A stretch of 33,342 nucleotides of DNA from Lachnospiraceae bacterium. Lineage in GTDB: Bacteria; Bacillota; Clostridia; Lachnospirales; Lachnospiraceae. Within the stretch, counting starts at the first letter, position 1; every line of letters starts with the position of its first letter. The stretch covers positions 1 through 33,342 of the forward strand of contig JAILIO010000227.1 in the NCBI GenBank assembly GCA_024695225.1. Direction: 5' to 3'. Below, in pieces: positions 1-9,003 of the stretch. The notes under the pieces are model-generated. The model did not search any database. It saw nothing but the letters and a program-made list of their open reading frames with translations, and was not told the origin of the DNA. The translations under genes were made by a program, and so were the position numbers.

Positions 1-860
1 TAGTCCATTGCAAGTCCTTCAGACGACTTAAAGACAAGACTCAGGGCTTTCTTTCCCCGGACGGCGATCATTACAGGACCAGGCTGACACATACACTGGA
101 AGTAAGCCAGATCGCCCGCACGATGGCCAAGGCTCTCAGGCTGAACGAGGACCTGACCGAAGCCATCGCCCTCGCCCACGATCTGGGGCACACTCCCTTT
201 GGCCATGCAGGGGAGAGGGCCCTTGACAGGATATGCCCCATGGGTTTCAGACACAATGAACAGAGCGTCAGGGTGGTGGAATGTCTTGAAAAAGACGGAA
301 GGGGACTCAACCTGACATATGAAGTCATGGACGGGGTGCTGAACCACGAGATGGATCTAATGCCCGCCACTCTGGAGGGAAGGTGCGTCCGGCTGGCCGA
401 CAAGATAGCTTACACATATCACGACATGGATGATGCGGTCAGAAGCGGCATACTCAGTGACAATGTGCCCGAGAAAATAAGTAGAGAACTGGGGGATAAC
501 GCAAAGGCCAGGCTCAACACCCTGGTGCACGATGTCATAACCTACAGTGACGGTACTGACGATGTGAAGCTTTCTCCGGAGGCGGAGAATTCTTTAAAGG
601 AACTGCGTTCATTTATGTTTGAGAAGGTATATACGAATCCCAGGGCGAAGTCTGAGGAGGGCAAGGCCGAGAAACTGGTGGAAACACTTTACGACTATTA
701 CCTTTCCCACTGGGATAAACTTCCGTCCTATCTTCTGGAGAAAAGGGACAAGGGCGAGAAGACAGAGAGACTGGTCTGCGATTATATCGGCTCTATGACT
801 GACAGATACGCCATAAACCGTTATTCGGAATTGTTTGTGCCCAGGATCTGGCACGGTTGA
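1..860 (+). CDS. dgt: Deoxyguanosinetriphosphate triphosphohydrolase-like HD-domain protein (5'-truncated by window edge)
   Basis: Frame open from the window start (VHCKSFRRLKDKTQGFLSPDGDHYRTRLTHTLEVSQIARTMAKALRLNEDLTEAIALAHDLGHTPFGHAGERAL); HD motif and dGTPase-type context; located before dnaG. Confidence 0.9.
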   Translation, partial: VHCKSFRRLKDKTQGFLSPDGDHYRTRLTHTLEVSQIARTMAKALRLNEDLTEAIALAHDLGHTPFGHAGERALDRICPMGFRHNEQSVRVVECLEKDGRGLNLTYEVMDGVLNHEMDLMPATLEGRCVRLADKIAYTYHDMDDAVRSGILSDNVPEKISRELGDNAKARLNTLVHDVITYSDGTDDVKLSPEAENSLKELRSFMFEKVYTNPRAKSEEGKAEKLVETLYDYYLSHWDKLPSYLLEKRDKGEKTERLVCDYIGSMTDRYAINRYSELFVPRIWHG

Positions 861-878
861 AGGGCGGAGGTTTTTTCG

Positions 879-2660
879 ATGTATTATCCCGAAGAGGTCA
901 TACAGCAGGTCATAGACCGCAATGATATAGAGGATGTGGTGTCATCCTGTGTGGAACTTAAGAAGTCCGGGTCAAACCTTGTGGGACTCTGTCCGTTTCA
1001 CAATGAAAAGACGCCTTCATTTACCGTGTCCCCCAACAAGCGTATGTTTTACTGCTTTGGCTGCGGGGTGGGCGGCAATGTGATCAGCTTCGTTATGAGA
1101 TATGAAAATATGGACTTTCAGGAGGCCCTGAAATACCTGGCAGAAAGGGGCGGGGTCACGCTGCCTGAGAGCAGGTACAGCAGGGAGGACAGGGAAAAGT
1201 CCGAGCATAGGCAGCTCATGCTGGATGCAAACAGGGAAGCGGCCGTATTTTATTACAAGAATCTGTATTCCCCCAAAGGGATAAAGGGACTCAAGTACCT
1301 GAAGGAGGAGAGAAGGCTGTCGGATGAGACCATAAAGAAGTTTGGCCTGGGGTTTTCCGAGATCACGGATTCCTCATTGGTGAAACATTTGAAGACCAAG
1401 GGCTTTGCCGACAAGGTGCTCATCGATGCAGGGCTGGCGTTGTTCGATGAAAAGCGGGGGCTCAGGGACAGGTTCTGGAACCGGGTCATGTTTCCCATAA
1501 TGGATATGCACCGGAAGGTCATCGGTTTCGGCGGCAGGGTGATGGGTGACAGCAAACCCAAGTATCTGAACACGTCGGAAAGCCCCATATTTGACAAGAG
1601 CAGGAACCTGTTCGGACTGAATTACGCCAGGGGCAGCAGGGCAAATAACTTCATCATATGTGAAGGATACATGGATGTGATATCAATGCATCAGGCGGGT
1701 TTTGATCAGGCTGTGGCAAGCCTTGGCACGGCCTTTACCAATGAACACGCTGCGATGCTGGAGAGGATCACACAGAAGGCAAAAAAGAAGATACTTCTGG
1801 CCTATGACAGCGATGGAGCGGGGGTTAACGCCGCTCTGAGAGCCATAGATATGCTCAGGGATGTGGGGATCATGCCCCGGGTTATAAACATGAAGCCCTA
1901 CAAGGACCCGGATGAATTCATAAAAAATCTGGGACCTGAAGAATTTCAGAAAAGGATCGACGAAGCGGAAAACGGTTTTATGTACATCTTACGGCAGACT
2001 GAGGCCGATTTCGACATGTCGGATCCCGAAGGCAAGACCTCATTTGAAAAAAATATCGCCATGCTCCTGTGTACCCTGAACGAGGGGGCGGAAAGAGACA
2101 ACTACGCCGAGACCGTGTCCAGAAAGTACAATATAACCATGGAAAACCTGAGGAAACTTATGGTCTTCTATTCAACCGGGATCTTTCAAACCCAGAAGAG
2201 ACCATCCAGGGAAGACCTGAGCAACAGACCAAAGGTAAAGGACTCCGGGAAGAATCAGAAACTGCTTTTGGGGTGGATCTCAAACGACCCTGAACTGTAT
2301 CCGCAGATCTCATCCATAGTGAAACCGGAGGATTTCGACGAAGGGGTGTTGAGGGAGTCCGCAGAGAGACTGTTTTCAGACATACAAAACGGAACCATCA
2401 ATATACCGGCCATGATCGCCGCATATGAAGATCCAGAATCACAGTCTGAGGCCGCATCCATATTCGGGGTCAGGATGATAATGCCGGAGACAAAAGAAGA
2501 GAGATCAAAGGCTTTTACGGAACTGGTGGAGAAGGTAAAAAGAAACAGTTACAGCAGATGGGCTGAAGCAAGCGCCGGAAGCGCCGAGGATATGATCAAA
2601 GCAATTGAGATGAAGAAAGCCCTTGAAAAACTGAAGGATCTGAAATTGGACGTAAAATAA
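879..2660 (+). CDS. dnaG: DNA primase
   Basis: 593 aa; N-terminal zinc finger CPFHNEKTPSFTVSPNKRMFYCFGCGVGG; TOPRIM-like IICEGYMDVISMHQAGF; followed by rpoD. Confidence 0.97.
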   Translation: MYYPEEVIQQVIDRNDIEDVVSSCVELKKSGSNLVGLCPFHNEKTPSFTVSPNKRMFYCFGCGVGGNVISFVMRYENMDFQEALKYLAERGGVTLPESRYSREDREKSEHRQLMLDANREAAVFYYKNLYSPKGIKGLKYLKEERRLSDETIKKFGLGFSEITDSSLVKHLKTKGFADKVLIDAGLALFDEKRGLRDRFWNRVMFPIMDMHRKVIGFGGRVMGDSKPKYLNTSESPIFDKSRNLFGLNYARGSRANNFIICEGYMDVISMHQAGFDQAVASLGTAFTNEHAAMLERITQKAKKKILLAYDSDGAGVNAALRAIDMLRDVGIMPRVINMKPYKDPDEFIKNLGPEEFQKRIDEAENGFMYILRQTEADFDMSDPEGKTSFEKNIAMLLCTLNEGAERDNYAETVSRKYNITMENLRKLMVFYSTGIFQTQKRPSREDLSNRPKVKDSGKNQKLLLGWISNDPELYPQISSIVKPEDFDEGVLRESAERLFSDIQNGTINIPAMIAAYEDPESQSEAASIFGVRMIMPETKEERSKAFTELVEKVKRNSYSRWAEASAGSAEDMIKAIEMKKALEKLKDLKLDVK

Positions 2661-2870
2661 AGACTGAATGACCTGGAACCGGATGTCAAATTAAAGACGA
2701 AACCCGAAACGGGATGCGAAATAAAACCAAAGCATCCGGAACCCGGAGTCGGATAAGAAACTGAGAACCAAAGGATCTTAAACCGGATATCAGATAAAAA
2801 TCCGAAAGATCTGAAACCGGTTGTGGGATAAATGCTGAAATACTTTACTTGGATGTCAAATATATTTAAC
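2634..2870 (+). repeat. Degenerate 33-bp tandem repeat array (7 units) starting in the dnaG 3' end and filling the dnaG-rpoD intergenic region
   Basis: Units at 2634, 2667, 2700, 2733, 2772 (after a 6-nt insertion), 2805 and 2838; approximate consensus aaggatctgaaaccggatgtcagataaaaacyg. Confidence 0.75.
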
Positions 2871-2878
2871 GGAGGGGA

Positions 2879-4942
2879 ATGATGGAGAAAAACAGGGAAA
2901 AGAAGGTGGCGCCGGCAAAGAAAGAACCCGGTAAGAAAGTGAAACCCGCTGCGCCGGCGGCTTCAAAAAAATCAACTGCAAAGTCTGAACCTGCAAAGTC
3001 CGCCATCAAAGAGGATAGCAAAAAGTCTGCAGCAAAGGCTTCTTCCGGGGCGGCAAAAAAGACAGAGCCCAAGAAGACGGTAAAGACTGAGCCCGTGAAG
3101 GCTGCAGCGAAGACGACATCCGGAAAAGCGGCTCCGAAGACTGTGCCCGGGAAAAACACGGATAAGGCGGGAACCAAAAAGGCTCCTGCAAAGACTGAGC
3201 CTAAAAAAGCTGCCGGAAGCAAAGAAAGCAAAGAAGTAAAGAAAACTCCTTCAAAAGCAGCTCCCGAAAAAGCGACGAAGACTTCCGGAAAGGCTGTTTC
3301 AAAAGAGGGTTCAAGGGTAGAGCCTGCAAAAAAGACGGTTAAAGCCGAGTCCGGGTCATCCGGGAAAAAGGAATCCGCAGAAAAGACAAAAGCCGGGAAG
3401 GTTGCTCCTGAGAGGAAGACACCTCCCATGAAAAATGGAACCCCGGTAAAAGAAGCAGCCGGACAGGCGAAAACCGCAAAGGAAAAGGCTTCCGTGAAAG
3501 AGCCGGAAAAGAAGGGAAGTCCCGAGAAGAAGGGAAACCCTGAAAAGAAGAGCGCCGGAAAAGAAACCTCCGTTAAAGAGAAGAGCAAAAAAGAGAAGGC
3601 AGATAAGGAAAGTTCTGAAAAGGCAGCTGCAAAACCTGAGGCTGCCGGGAAGAATGCTGTATCGAAGGCCGATAAGGACAAGAAAGCCAAGGCATCCAAC
3701 GGCGGAAGCGATGATGAGAACAAGGGAATACTGGATGAAGACAGAGAAAAACAGGAAGAGAAACTCAATCAGCTGATCCTTCTCGGGAAGAAAAAGAAAA
3801 ATGTGCTGGAACCCCAGGATATATCCGAAGTGTTCCCCAAGATCCCGGTTGATGATGAAAAATTCGATTATATAGTTGAGGTCCTGGAGCAGAATAATAT
3901 CGATGTACTTCAGATAACTGATGACATCAGCGATGATGAAATGAGCGATGACGGGGAGGAAAGGGACGAGAACTCCGAGGAAGTCGATCTGGAGAAGATC
4001 GATCTGTCTGTGCCCGACAGCGTCAGCACGGAAGATCCTGTACGTATGTATTTGAAGGAGATCGGTAAGGTTCCCCTTCTCACTGCGGAAGAGGAGATAG
4101 CACTTGCCAAGCGCATGGAGCAGGGGCTCAAGGCGGAAGAAACCCTTGCTGAACTTCCGGATAATGCCAAAAACAAAAAGAAACGGGAAAAACTGCTGGA
4201 TGAGGTGGCTGACGGAGAGGCGGCAAAGAAGTCTCTGGCAGAGGCCAATCTCCGCCTGGTTGTCAGCATAGCAAAGAGATATGTGGGACGCGGGATGCTG
4301 TTCCTCGATCTCATTCAGGAGGGCAATCTGGGACTGATCAAGGCAGTTGAAAAATTTGACTATACCAAGGGCTATAAGTTCTCCACTTACGCCACATGGT
4401 GGATCAGGCAGGCCATAACCCGCGCCATTGCAGACCAGGCCAGGACCATCAGGATCCCTGTCCACATGGTTGAGACCATAAACAAACTCATAAGGGTCAG
4501 CAGACAGCTCCTGCAGGAACTGGGCAGGGAGCCTGTGCCCGAAGAGATAGCGGAACACATGGACATGCCTGTGGAAAAGGTTCGTGATATCCTTAAGATA
4601 TCCCAGGAACCCGTGTCCCTTGAGATGCCCATAGGTGAAGAGGAAGACAGCCATCTGGGCGATTTCATACAGGATGACAACGTCCCTGTTCCTGCGGAAG
4701 CCGCCGCTTTTGCAGTGCTGAAAGAGCAGCTGAGAGATGTGCTGGATACCCTCACAGAAAGAGAGCAGAAGGTGCTGAGGCTCCGTTTCGGCCTGGACGA
4801 CGGAAGAGCCAGGACATTGGAGGAAGTGGGCAAGGAGTTCAACGTCACCCGTGAGAGGATCAGACAGATAGAGGCCAAAGCTCTGAGGAAACTCAGACAT
4901 CCCTCCAGGAGCAAGTGGCTCAGGGATTTCCTCGATCCATGA
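2879..4942 (+). CDS. rpoD: RNA polymerase primary sigma factor with long Lys/Ala-rich N-terminal extension
   Basis: Region 2 ([66 protein letters not shown]) and region 4 ([51 protein letters not shown]); RBS ggagggg upstream. Confidence 0.97.
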   Translation: MMEKNREKKVAPAKKEPGKKVKPAAPAASKKSTAKSEPAKSAIKEDSKKSAAKASSGAAKKTEPKKTVKTEPVKAAAKTTSGKAAPKTVPGKNTDKAGTKKAPAKTEPKKAAGSKESKEVKKTPSKAAPEKATKTSGKAVSKEGSRVEPAKKTVKAESGSSGKKESAEKTKAGKVAPERKTPPMKNGTPVKEAAGQAKTAKEKASVKEPEKKGSPEKKGNPEKKSAGKETSVKEKSKKEKADKESSEKAAAKPEAAGKNAVSKADKDKKAKASNGGSDDENKGILDEDREKQEEKLNQLILLGKKKKNVLEPQDISEVFPKIPVDDEKFDYIVEVLEQNNIDVLQITDDISDDEMSDDGEERDENSEEVDLEKIDLSVPDSVSTEDPVRMYLKEIGKVPLLTAEEEIALAKRMEQGLKAEETLAELPDNAKNKKKREKLLDEVADGEAAKKSLAEANLRLVVSIAKRYVGRGMLFLDLIQEGNLGLIKAVEKFDYTKGYKFSTYATWWIRQAITRAIADQARTIRIPVHMVETINKLIRVSRQLLQELGREPVPEEIAEHMDMPVEKVRDILKISQEPVSLEMPIGEEEDSHLGDFIQDDNVPVPAEAAAFAVLKEQLRDVLDTLTEREQKVLRLRFGLDDGRARTLEEVGKEFNVTRERIRQIEAKALRKLRHPSRSKWLRDFLDP

Positions 4943-5667
4943 AAAAACTGTCACCAAGGCTTTGTATGTGCGCCGGCATGGTCACTCCGGGAAACACGCT
5001 CACAGATGTGGGATGTGATCATGCGGGACTTGCCATATGGCTTGTGGAAAAGGGCGTATGCCCGGGAGCGGTGGCTTCCGATGTGGCAAGGGGACCTCTC
5101 TCAAACGCCGAAAGGGAGATCGAAACTGCAGGGCTCACAGACAGGATAGACACGGTGCTGTCAGACGGACTTAAAGATCTCTCGCCTGAGAGGGGCGGCA
5201 CCCTGGTTCTGGCCGGAATGGGAGCAGCGCTGATGCTTAAGATCCTGTCGGACAGTCCCGAAAAGACGTCTTTATTTGCGGAATATGTATTCCAGCCCCA
5301 GTCCGAGGACGAGCTTATGAGAAGGAGCCTGCAGGGACTTGGGATCCGGATAGAGGACGAAAAGGATCTCTACGAGGGAAATAAATACTATCACGCCATG
5401 AGATGCACCAGGGGCGAGGCGGAGGATCCGGGGATCGACCTTCCGGACAGGATCCTTTTCAGATACGGCCCGGTGCTTTTGAAAAACAGGGGCGAGTGCA
5501 CGAAAAGACATGTGAGGTCTGAACTTTTGCGGTACAGGAAAGCTCTTGAAGAAAATGAAAGAAACGGTGGTGAGGATTCTGAGAGCCGCTGTTTGGAACT
5601 TGCCGGATATGTTAAAGACTGTGAGATCACAGACGCATACCTTAACCAGAAAGGGGGAGAAAGATGA
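4939..5667 (+). CDS. trmK: tRNA (adenine(22)-N(1))-methyltransferase, TrmK family
   Basis: [35 protein letters not shown]-binding region; ATGA overlap with rpoD stop; usual location after rpoD in Firmicutes. The supplied ORF starts at an upstream GTG (4915). Confidence 0.88.
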   Translation: MKKLSPRLCMCAGMVTPGNTLTDVGCDHAGLAIWLVEKGVCPGAVASDVARGPLSNAEREIETAGLTDRIDTVLSDGLKDLSPERGGTLVLAGMGAALMLKILSDSPEKTSLFAEYVFQPQSEDELMRRSLQGLGIRIEDEKDLYEGNKYYHAMRCTRGEAEDPGIDLPDRILFRYGPVLLKNRGECTKRHVRSELLRYRKALEENERNGGEDSESRCLELAGYVKDCEITDAYLNQKGGER

Positions 5668-7322
5668 TCACGCTGAAGATAAACGGAAAAGACTGTCTTT
5701 ATGACGAGGGACTGAAATACGAGGTCATTGCGGGACAGTTTCAGAGTGAGTACAAGGACAGGATATCTCTGATCACCATGAACGGGAAGATACGCGAACT
5801 GATGAAAAAGGCTGACCGGGACGGGACCCTTGATTTTATAACCACCACGGGGGAGGCCGGACACAGGACCTACTGCCGCACAGCCATAATGATAATGATG
5901 AAGGCTGTGGAAGACGTACAGGGAAAAGGGGCGTCTGCGGATGTGAAGGTGGATTTTACAAACGGACCTGCATTTTTCTGCTGCTTCCGCGGGGTCGAAA
6001 AGATGTCTCAGGAACTCACTGACAAGATCAAGGACAGGATGCAGAAGATAATAGAGGCGAACATTCCCATCACAAAGAAGTCCTATCCTCTCGATGAGGG
6101 CATCGAGCTTTTCAAAAAACGGGGGATGAACGACAAAGTCAAGCTCTTTGGGTTCCGCAGAAGTTCAAATGTGAACGTGTACTGCCTGGGGGACTATTAT
6201 GATTATTATTACGGCTACATGATGCCCAGCACCGGATATGTGGATCTCTTCGACCTGGTGCCCTATGAAAACGGGGTAATGCTGGTGCTCCCCTGGAAAC
6301 ACGATCACTCAAAGCTTCCTGAATTCAAACCCAGGAGAAAACTTTATGAGACCATGACCCAGTCCGGCGCATGGAACGCCATGATGGGAATAGACAGCGT
6401 GGGGGATCTGAATGAACTTATCTGCGCCAACAGGACAGAGGAACTGATCATGGTGCATGAGACTCTCCAGGAGAGAAGGATAGGGGAGATCGCAAGGGAG
6501 ATAAAGAGCAGGGAAACCGTGAAGGCAGTGCTTGTGGCCGGCCCTTCATCCTCGGGAAAGACCACGTTTTCAAAGAGACTGTCCGTGCAGCTGGTGACCA
6601 TGGGGCTGAAGCCTCATATGATCAGCCTGGACGATTATTATCTCGATCACGAGTTCACCCCTCTGGATGAGGAGGGGAATCCGGATTACGAGACTGTGGA
6701 CGCCCTTGACACAAAGAGATTCTCCGAGGATATGAACAGCCTGCTGGCGGGAAATGAAACAGAACTCCCCATTTTTGACTTCCAGACCGGAAAGAGACAT
6801 TCCGATGTGAAGAGGATGAAACTGGAGGACAATGATGTCCTTGTGATCGAGGGTATTCACGCTCTTGGTGACAAACTGATCAAGGAGATACCCAGAGAGA
6901 AGACTTTCCGCATATTCATAAGCGCTCTCACAAGTCTCAACATAGACGAGCACAACAGGATACCCACCACGGATACCAGGCTTATCAGACGTCTCATAAG
7001 GGATTACAGGACCAGGGCCTCAAGCGCACAGAGGACCATAGGTATGTGGGATTCCGTCAGGAGGGGAGAGGAGAAATATATATTCCCCTTCCAGGAGGAG
7101 GCGGATGTCTTCTTCAATTCATCCCTGGTGTACGAACTGGCGGTGTTAAAACCCTACGCAGAGCCCCTGCTTTACAGCGTGCCCAAAGGGACTCCGGAGT
7201 ATTATGAGGCAAAGCGGCTTCTCAAATTCTTTGATTATTTTCTGACCATACCGGAAACCGCCATCCCCGGAGACTCCCTGGCCAGAGAATTCATAGGGCG
7301 TGGGATATTCGGCATGGGATGA
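5664..7322 (+). CDS. Nucleoside kinase (TGS/ThrRS-like N-terminus plus uridine kinase domain)
   Basis: Walker A VLVAGPSSSGKTTFSKRL; DDYYLDHEFTPLDEEGNPDYETVDALD uridine-kinase motif; ThrRS-like N-terminal segment; ATGA overlap with trmK. Confidence 0.9.
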   Translation: MITLKINGKDCLYDEGLKYEVIAGQFQSEYKDRISLITMNGKIRELMKKADRDGTLDFITTTGEAGHRTYCRTAIMIMMKAVEDVQGKGASADVKVDFTNGPAFFCCFRGVEKMSQELTDKIKDRMQKIIEANIPITKKSYPLDEGIELFKKRGMNDKVKLFGFRRSSNVNVYCLGDYYDYYYGYMMPSTGYVDLFDLVPYENGVMLVLPWKHDHSKLPEFKPRRKLYETMTQSGAWNAMMGIDSVGDLNELICANRTEELIMVHETLQERRIGEIAREIKSRETVKAVLVAGPSSSGKTTFSKRLSVQLVTMGLKPHMISLDDYYLDHEFTPLDEEGNPDYETVDALDTKRFSEDMNSLLAGNETELPIFDFQTGKRHSDVKRMKLEDNDVLVIEGIHALGDKLIKEIPREKTFRIFISALTSLNIDEHNRIPTTDTRLIRRLIRDYRTRASSAQRTIGMWDSVRRGEEKYIFPFQEEADVFFNSSLVYELAVLKPYAEPLLYSVPKGTPEYYEAKRLLKFFDYFLTIPETAIPGDSLAREFIGRGIFGMG

Positions 7323-7326
7323 TGCC

Positions 7327-7355
7327 TTGACCTCGTTATTAAAGAGGAATAAAAT
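7327..7355 (+). promoter_or_regulatory. Sigma-A-type promoter for RNase P RNA
   Basis: TTGACC (7327-7332), 17-bp spacer, TAAAAT (7350-7355), about 10 bp before the predicted rnpB 5' end. Confidence 0.75.
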
Positions 7356-7365
7356 CGGATTTTAA

Positions 7366-7703
7366 GTCGAGAGGGACGGATGATCGCGGAGGATTCATTC
7401 CTTCGAGGAAAGTCCGGGCTTCACAGGGCGGGATGCCGGATAACGTCCGGCGGAGGTGACTCCCGGGATAGCGCAACAGAAATGATACAGCCCCTTTCGG
7501 GGAGCAATGGTGAAATGGCAGTGTAAGAGACTACCGGTCCTGCGGTAACGCAGGGCGTCAATGCAAGCCCCATCCGAAGCAAGACCAAACAGAGGACTCA
7601 GGTGCCCTGCCAGTCCTCAGGTAGGTCGCTAGAGACTGTCGGCAACGGCAGCCCCAGATAGATGATCATCCAAGACAGAACCCGGCTTACAGTTCCTCTC
7701 GAC
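7366..7703 (+). ncRNA. rnpB: RNase P RNA (bacterial, apparently A-type)
   Basis: GAGGAAAGTCCGGGCT, ACAGAAA, GTAAGAGACTACCGG, GATAGATGATCATCCAAGACAGAACCCGGCTTA conserved elements; 5' GTCGAGAGG pairs with 3' CCTCTCGAC (P1). Confidence 0.95.
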
Positions 7704-7738
7704 ATTTTTACTGACATGATTAAGGAGGCGATCTGAAA

Positions 7739-8941
7739 ATGAGTAAGACAAAAATCGATGTGATATCCGGCTTTTTGGGGGCGGGAAAGACCACCCTCAT
7801 AAAGAAACTTCTGGAGGGCCCGCTTAAGGATTCCGGCACGGTGCTCATCGAAAATGAATTCGGTGAGATAGGCATAGACGGCGGGTTTCTCAAGGATTCC
7901 GGCATAGAGATAAAGGAGATGAATTCGGGCTGTATCTGCTGCTCCCTGGCAGGCGATTTCGGAACATCCCTGAGGGAAGTGCTGGATCAGTATCATCCCC
8001 CCAGGATAATAATAGAACCCTCCGGTGTTGGAAAACTCTCCGATGTGCTGAAGGCTGTTGAAAGCGCCATGAAGGAGAGGGAGGACGCTGAGTTCGGAAG
8101 CGCAGTTACCGTGGTGGACGCGTCGAAAGCCAAGGTCTATGCCAAGAACTTCGGTGAATTTTTCATAAACCAGATAGAGCATGCAGGCACCATCGAACTC
8201 ACCAGATCCGACAAGATAGACGATGAGAAGATGAAGGAAGCCGTGAGCCTGATCCGCAGTTACAACAAGGATGCCAGGGTCATCACCACAGCCCTTTCGG
8301 AGCTGGATGCGGCAGCGGTGCTGAACATAATAGAAGGCTCCAGGGAACTGGAGGACAGGATGCTTGAGAAGGCTCTTGCGGATTCGTCGGGGCATCACCA
8401 TCACCACCACGAAGAGAACGGGGAGAGCGTTGTGGATGAGAAGGGAAGAGTCCATCATCACCACCACCATCACGACCACGACCATGAGCATCATCACGAT
8501 CACGACGAGCATGAGCACCATCACGACCACGACGAGCACGAGCACCATCACGATCACGACGAGCACGGGCATCATCACGACCACGACGAGCATGAGCATC
8601 ATCACGATCACGACGAGCACGGGCATCACCACGATCACGATCATGAACATCATCACGACGCCGACGAGGTCTTTGAGAGCTGGGGACTGGAAACCCCTGA
8701 GAAATATACCCTGAGTCTTGTGAATGCAAAACTGGATGCCTTAGACGGCGGGAACTTTGGCGTTATCCTGAGGGCAAAAGGCATGGTTCCGGACGCAGAC
8801 AGCGACGGATACATCTACTTTGACTATGTGCCCGGAGAAAAGGATGTCAGGGTGGGAGAAAAGGCTGAAAACGGCCTCATCTGCGTGATCGGGTCCCATC
8901 TGAAGGACGACGATCTGGATAAGCTTTTTGAACTGTCATAA
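7739..8941 (+). CDS. CobW/COG0523 G3E-family GTPase with long His-rich metal-binding insert
   Basis: Walker A GFLGAGKTTL; CxCC motif GCICCSL; IIEPSGVGKLSDV; His/Asp/Glu-rich stretch of about 90 aa; CobW C-terminal-like domain; RBS aaggagg. Confidence 0.93.
   Translation: MSKTKIDVISGFLGAGKTTLIKKLLEGPLKDSGTVLIENEFGEIGIDGGFLKDSGIEIKEMNSGCICCSLAGDFGTSLREVLDQYHPPRIIIEPSGVGKLSDVLKAVESAMKEREDAEFGSAVTVVDASKAKVYAKNFGEFFINQIEHAGTIELTRSDKIDDEKMKEAVSLIRSYNKDARVITTALSELDAAAVLNIIEGSRELEDRMLEKALADSSGHHHHHHEENGESVVDEKGRVHHHHHHHDHDHEHHHDHDEHEHHHDHDEHEHHHDHDEHGHHHDHDEHEHHHDHDEHGHHHDHDHEHHHDADEVFESWGLETPEKYTLSLVNAKLDALDGGNFGVILRAKGMVPDADSDGYIYFDYVPGEKDVRVGEKAENGLICVIGSHLKDDDLDKLFELS
8498..8656 (+). repeat. 27-bp coding tandem repeat (DHDEH[E/G]HHH) in the His-rich GTPase
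   Basis: Five full 27-bp units at 8498, 8525, 8552, 8579, 8606 plus a partial unit from 8633. Confidence 0.9.
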
Positions 8942-8950
8942 TGTTTTTAG

Positions 8951-8966
8951 ATGCCCTGCAGGGCAT
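8951..8966. promoter_or_regulatory. 16-bp perfect palindrome between the two GTPase genes
   Basis: ATGCCCTGCAGGGCAT is its own reverse complement; 10 bp after the first GTPase stop. Function unknown. Confidence 0.4.
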
Positions 8967-9003
8967 GCACATACTGTGATATGGCTATGAAAGGTATTTT
9001 TGA

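Noticed and set aside
2866-3768. 300-aa minus-strand ORF rich in F/S/A opposite rpoD
   Set aside because: Shadow ORF: antisense reading of the Lys/Ala-rich sigma extension; no RBS or recognisable domain.
3356-4957. 533-aa minus-strand ORF opposite rpoD
   Set aside because: Lies wholly opposite conserved sigma-70 coding sequence; the translation has no recognisable family and reflects codon bias.
8393-8470. Six-His run suggesting vector or tag contamination
   Set aside because: Part of a long, codon-diverse His/Asp/Glu domain typical of metal-binding COG0523 proteins in natural genomic context.
7598-8729. Minus- and plus-strand repeat-rich ORFs (MMVLMLVVIVMM..., ITITTSTSTITITT..., RRDRDDAHARRG...)
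   Set aside because: Alternate-frame readings of the His-codon repeat in the CobW-like GTPase, partly overlapping rnpB.
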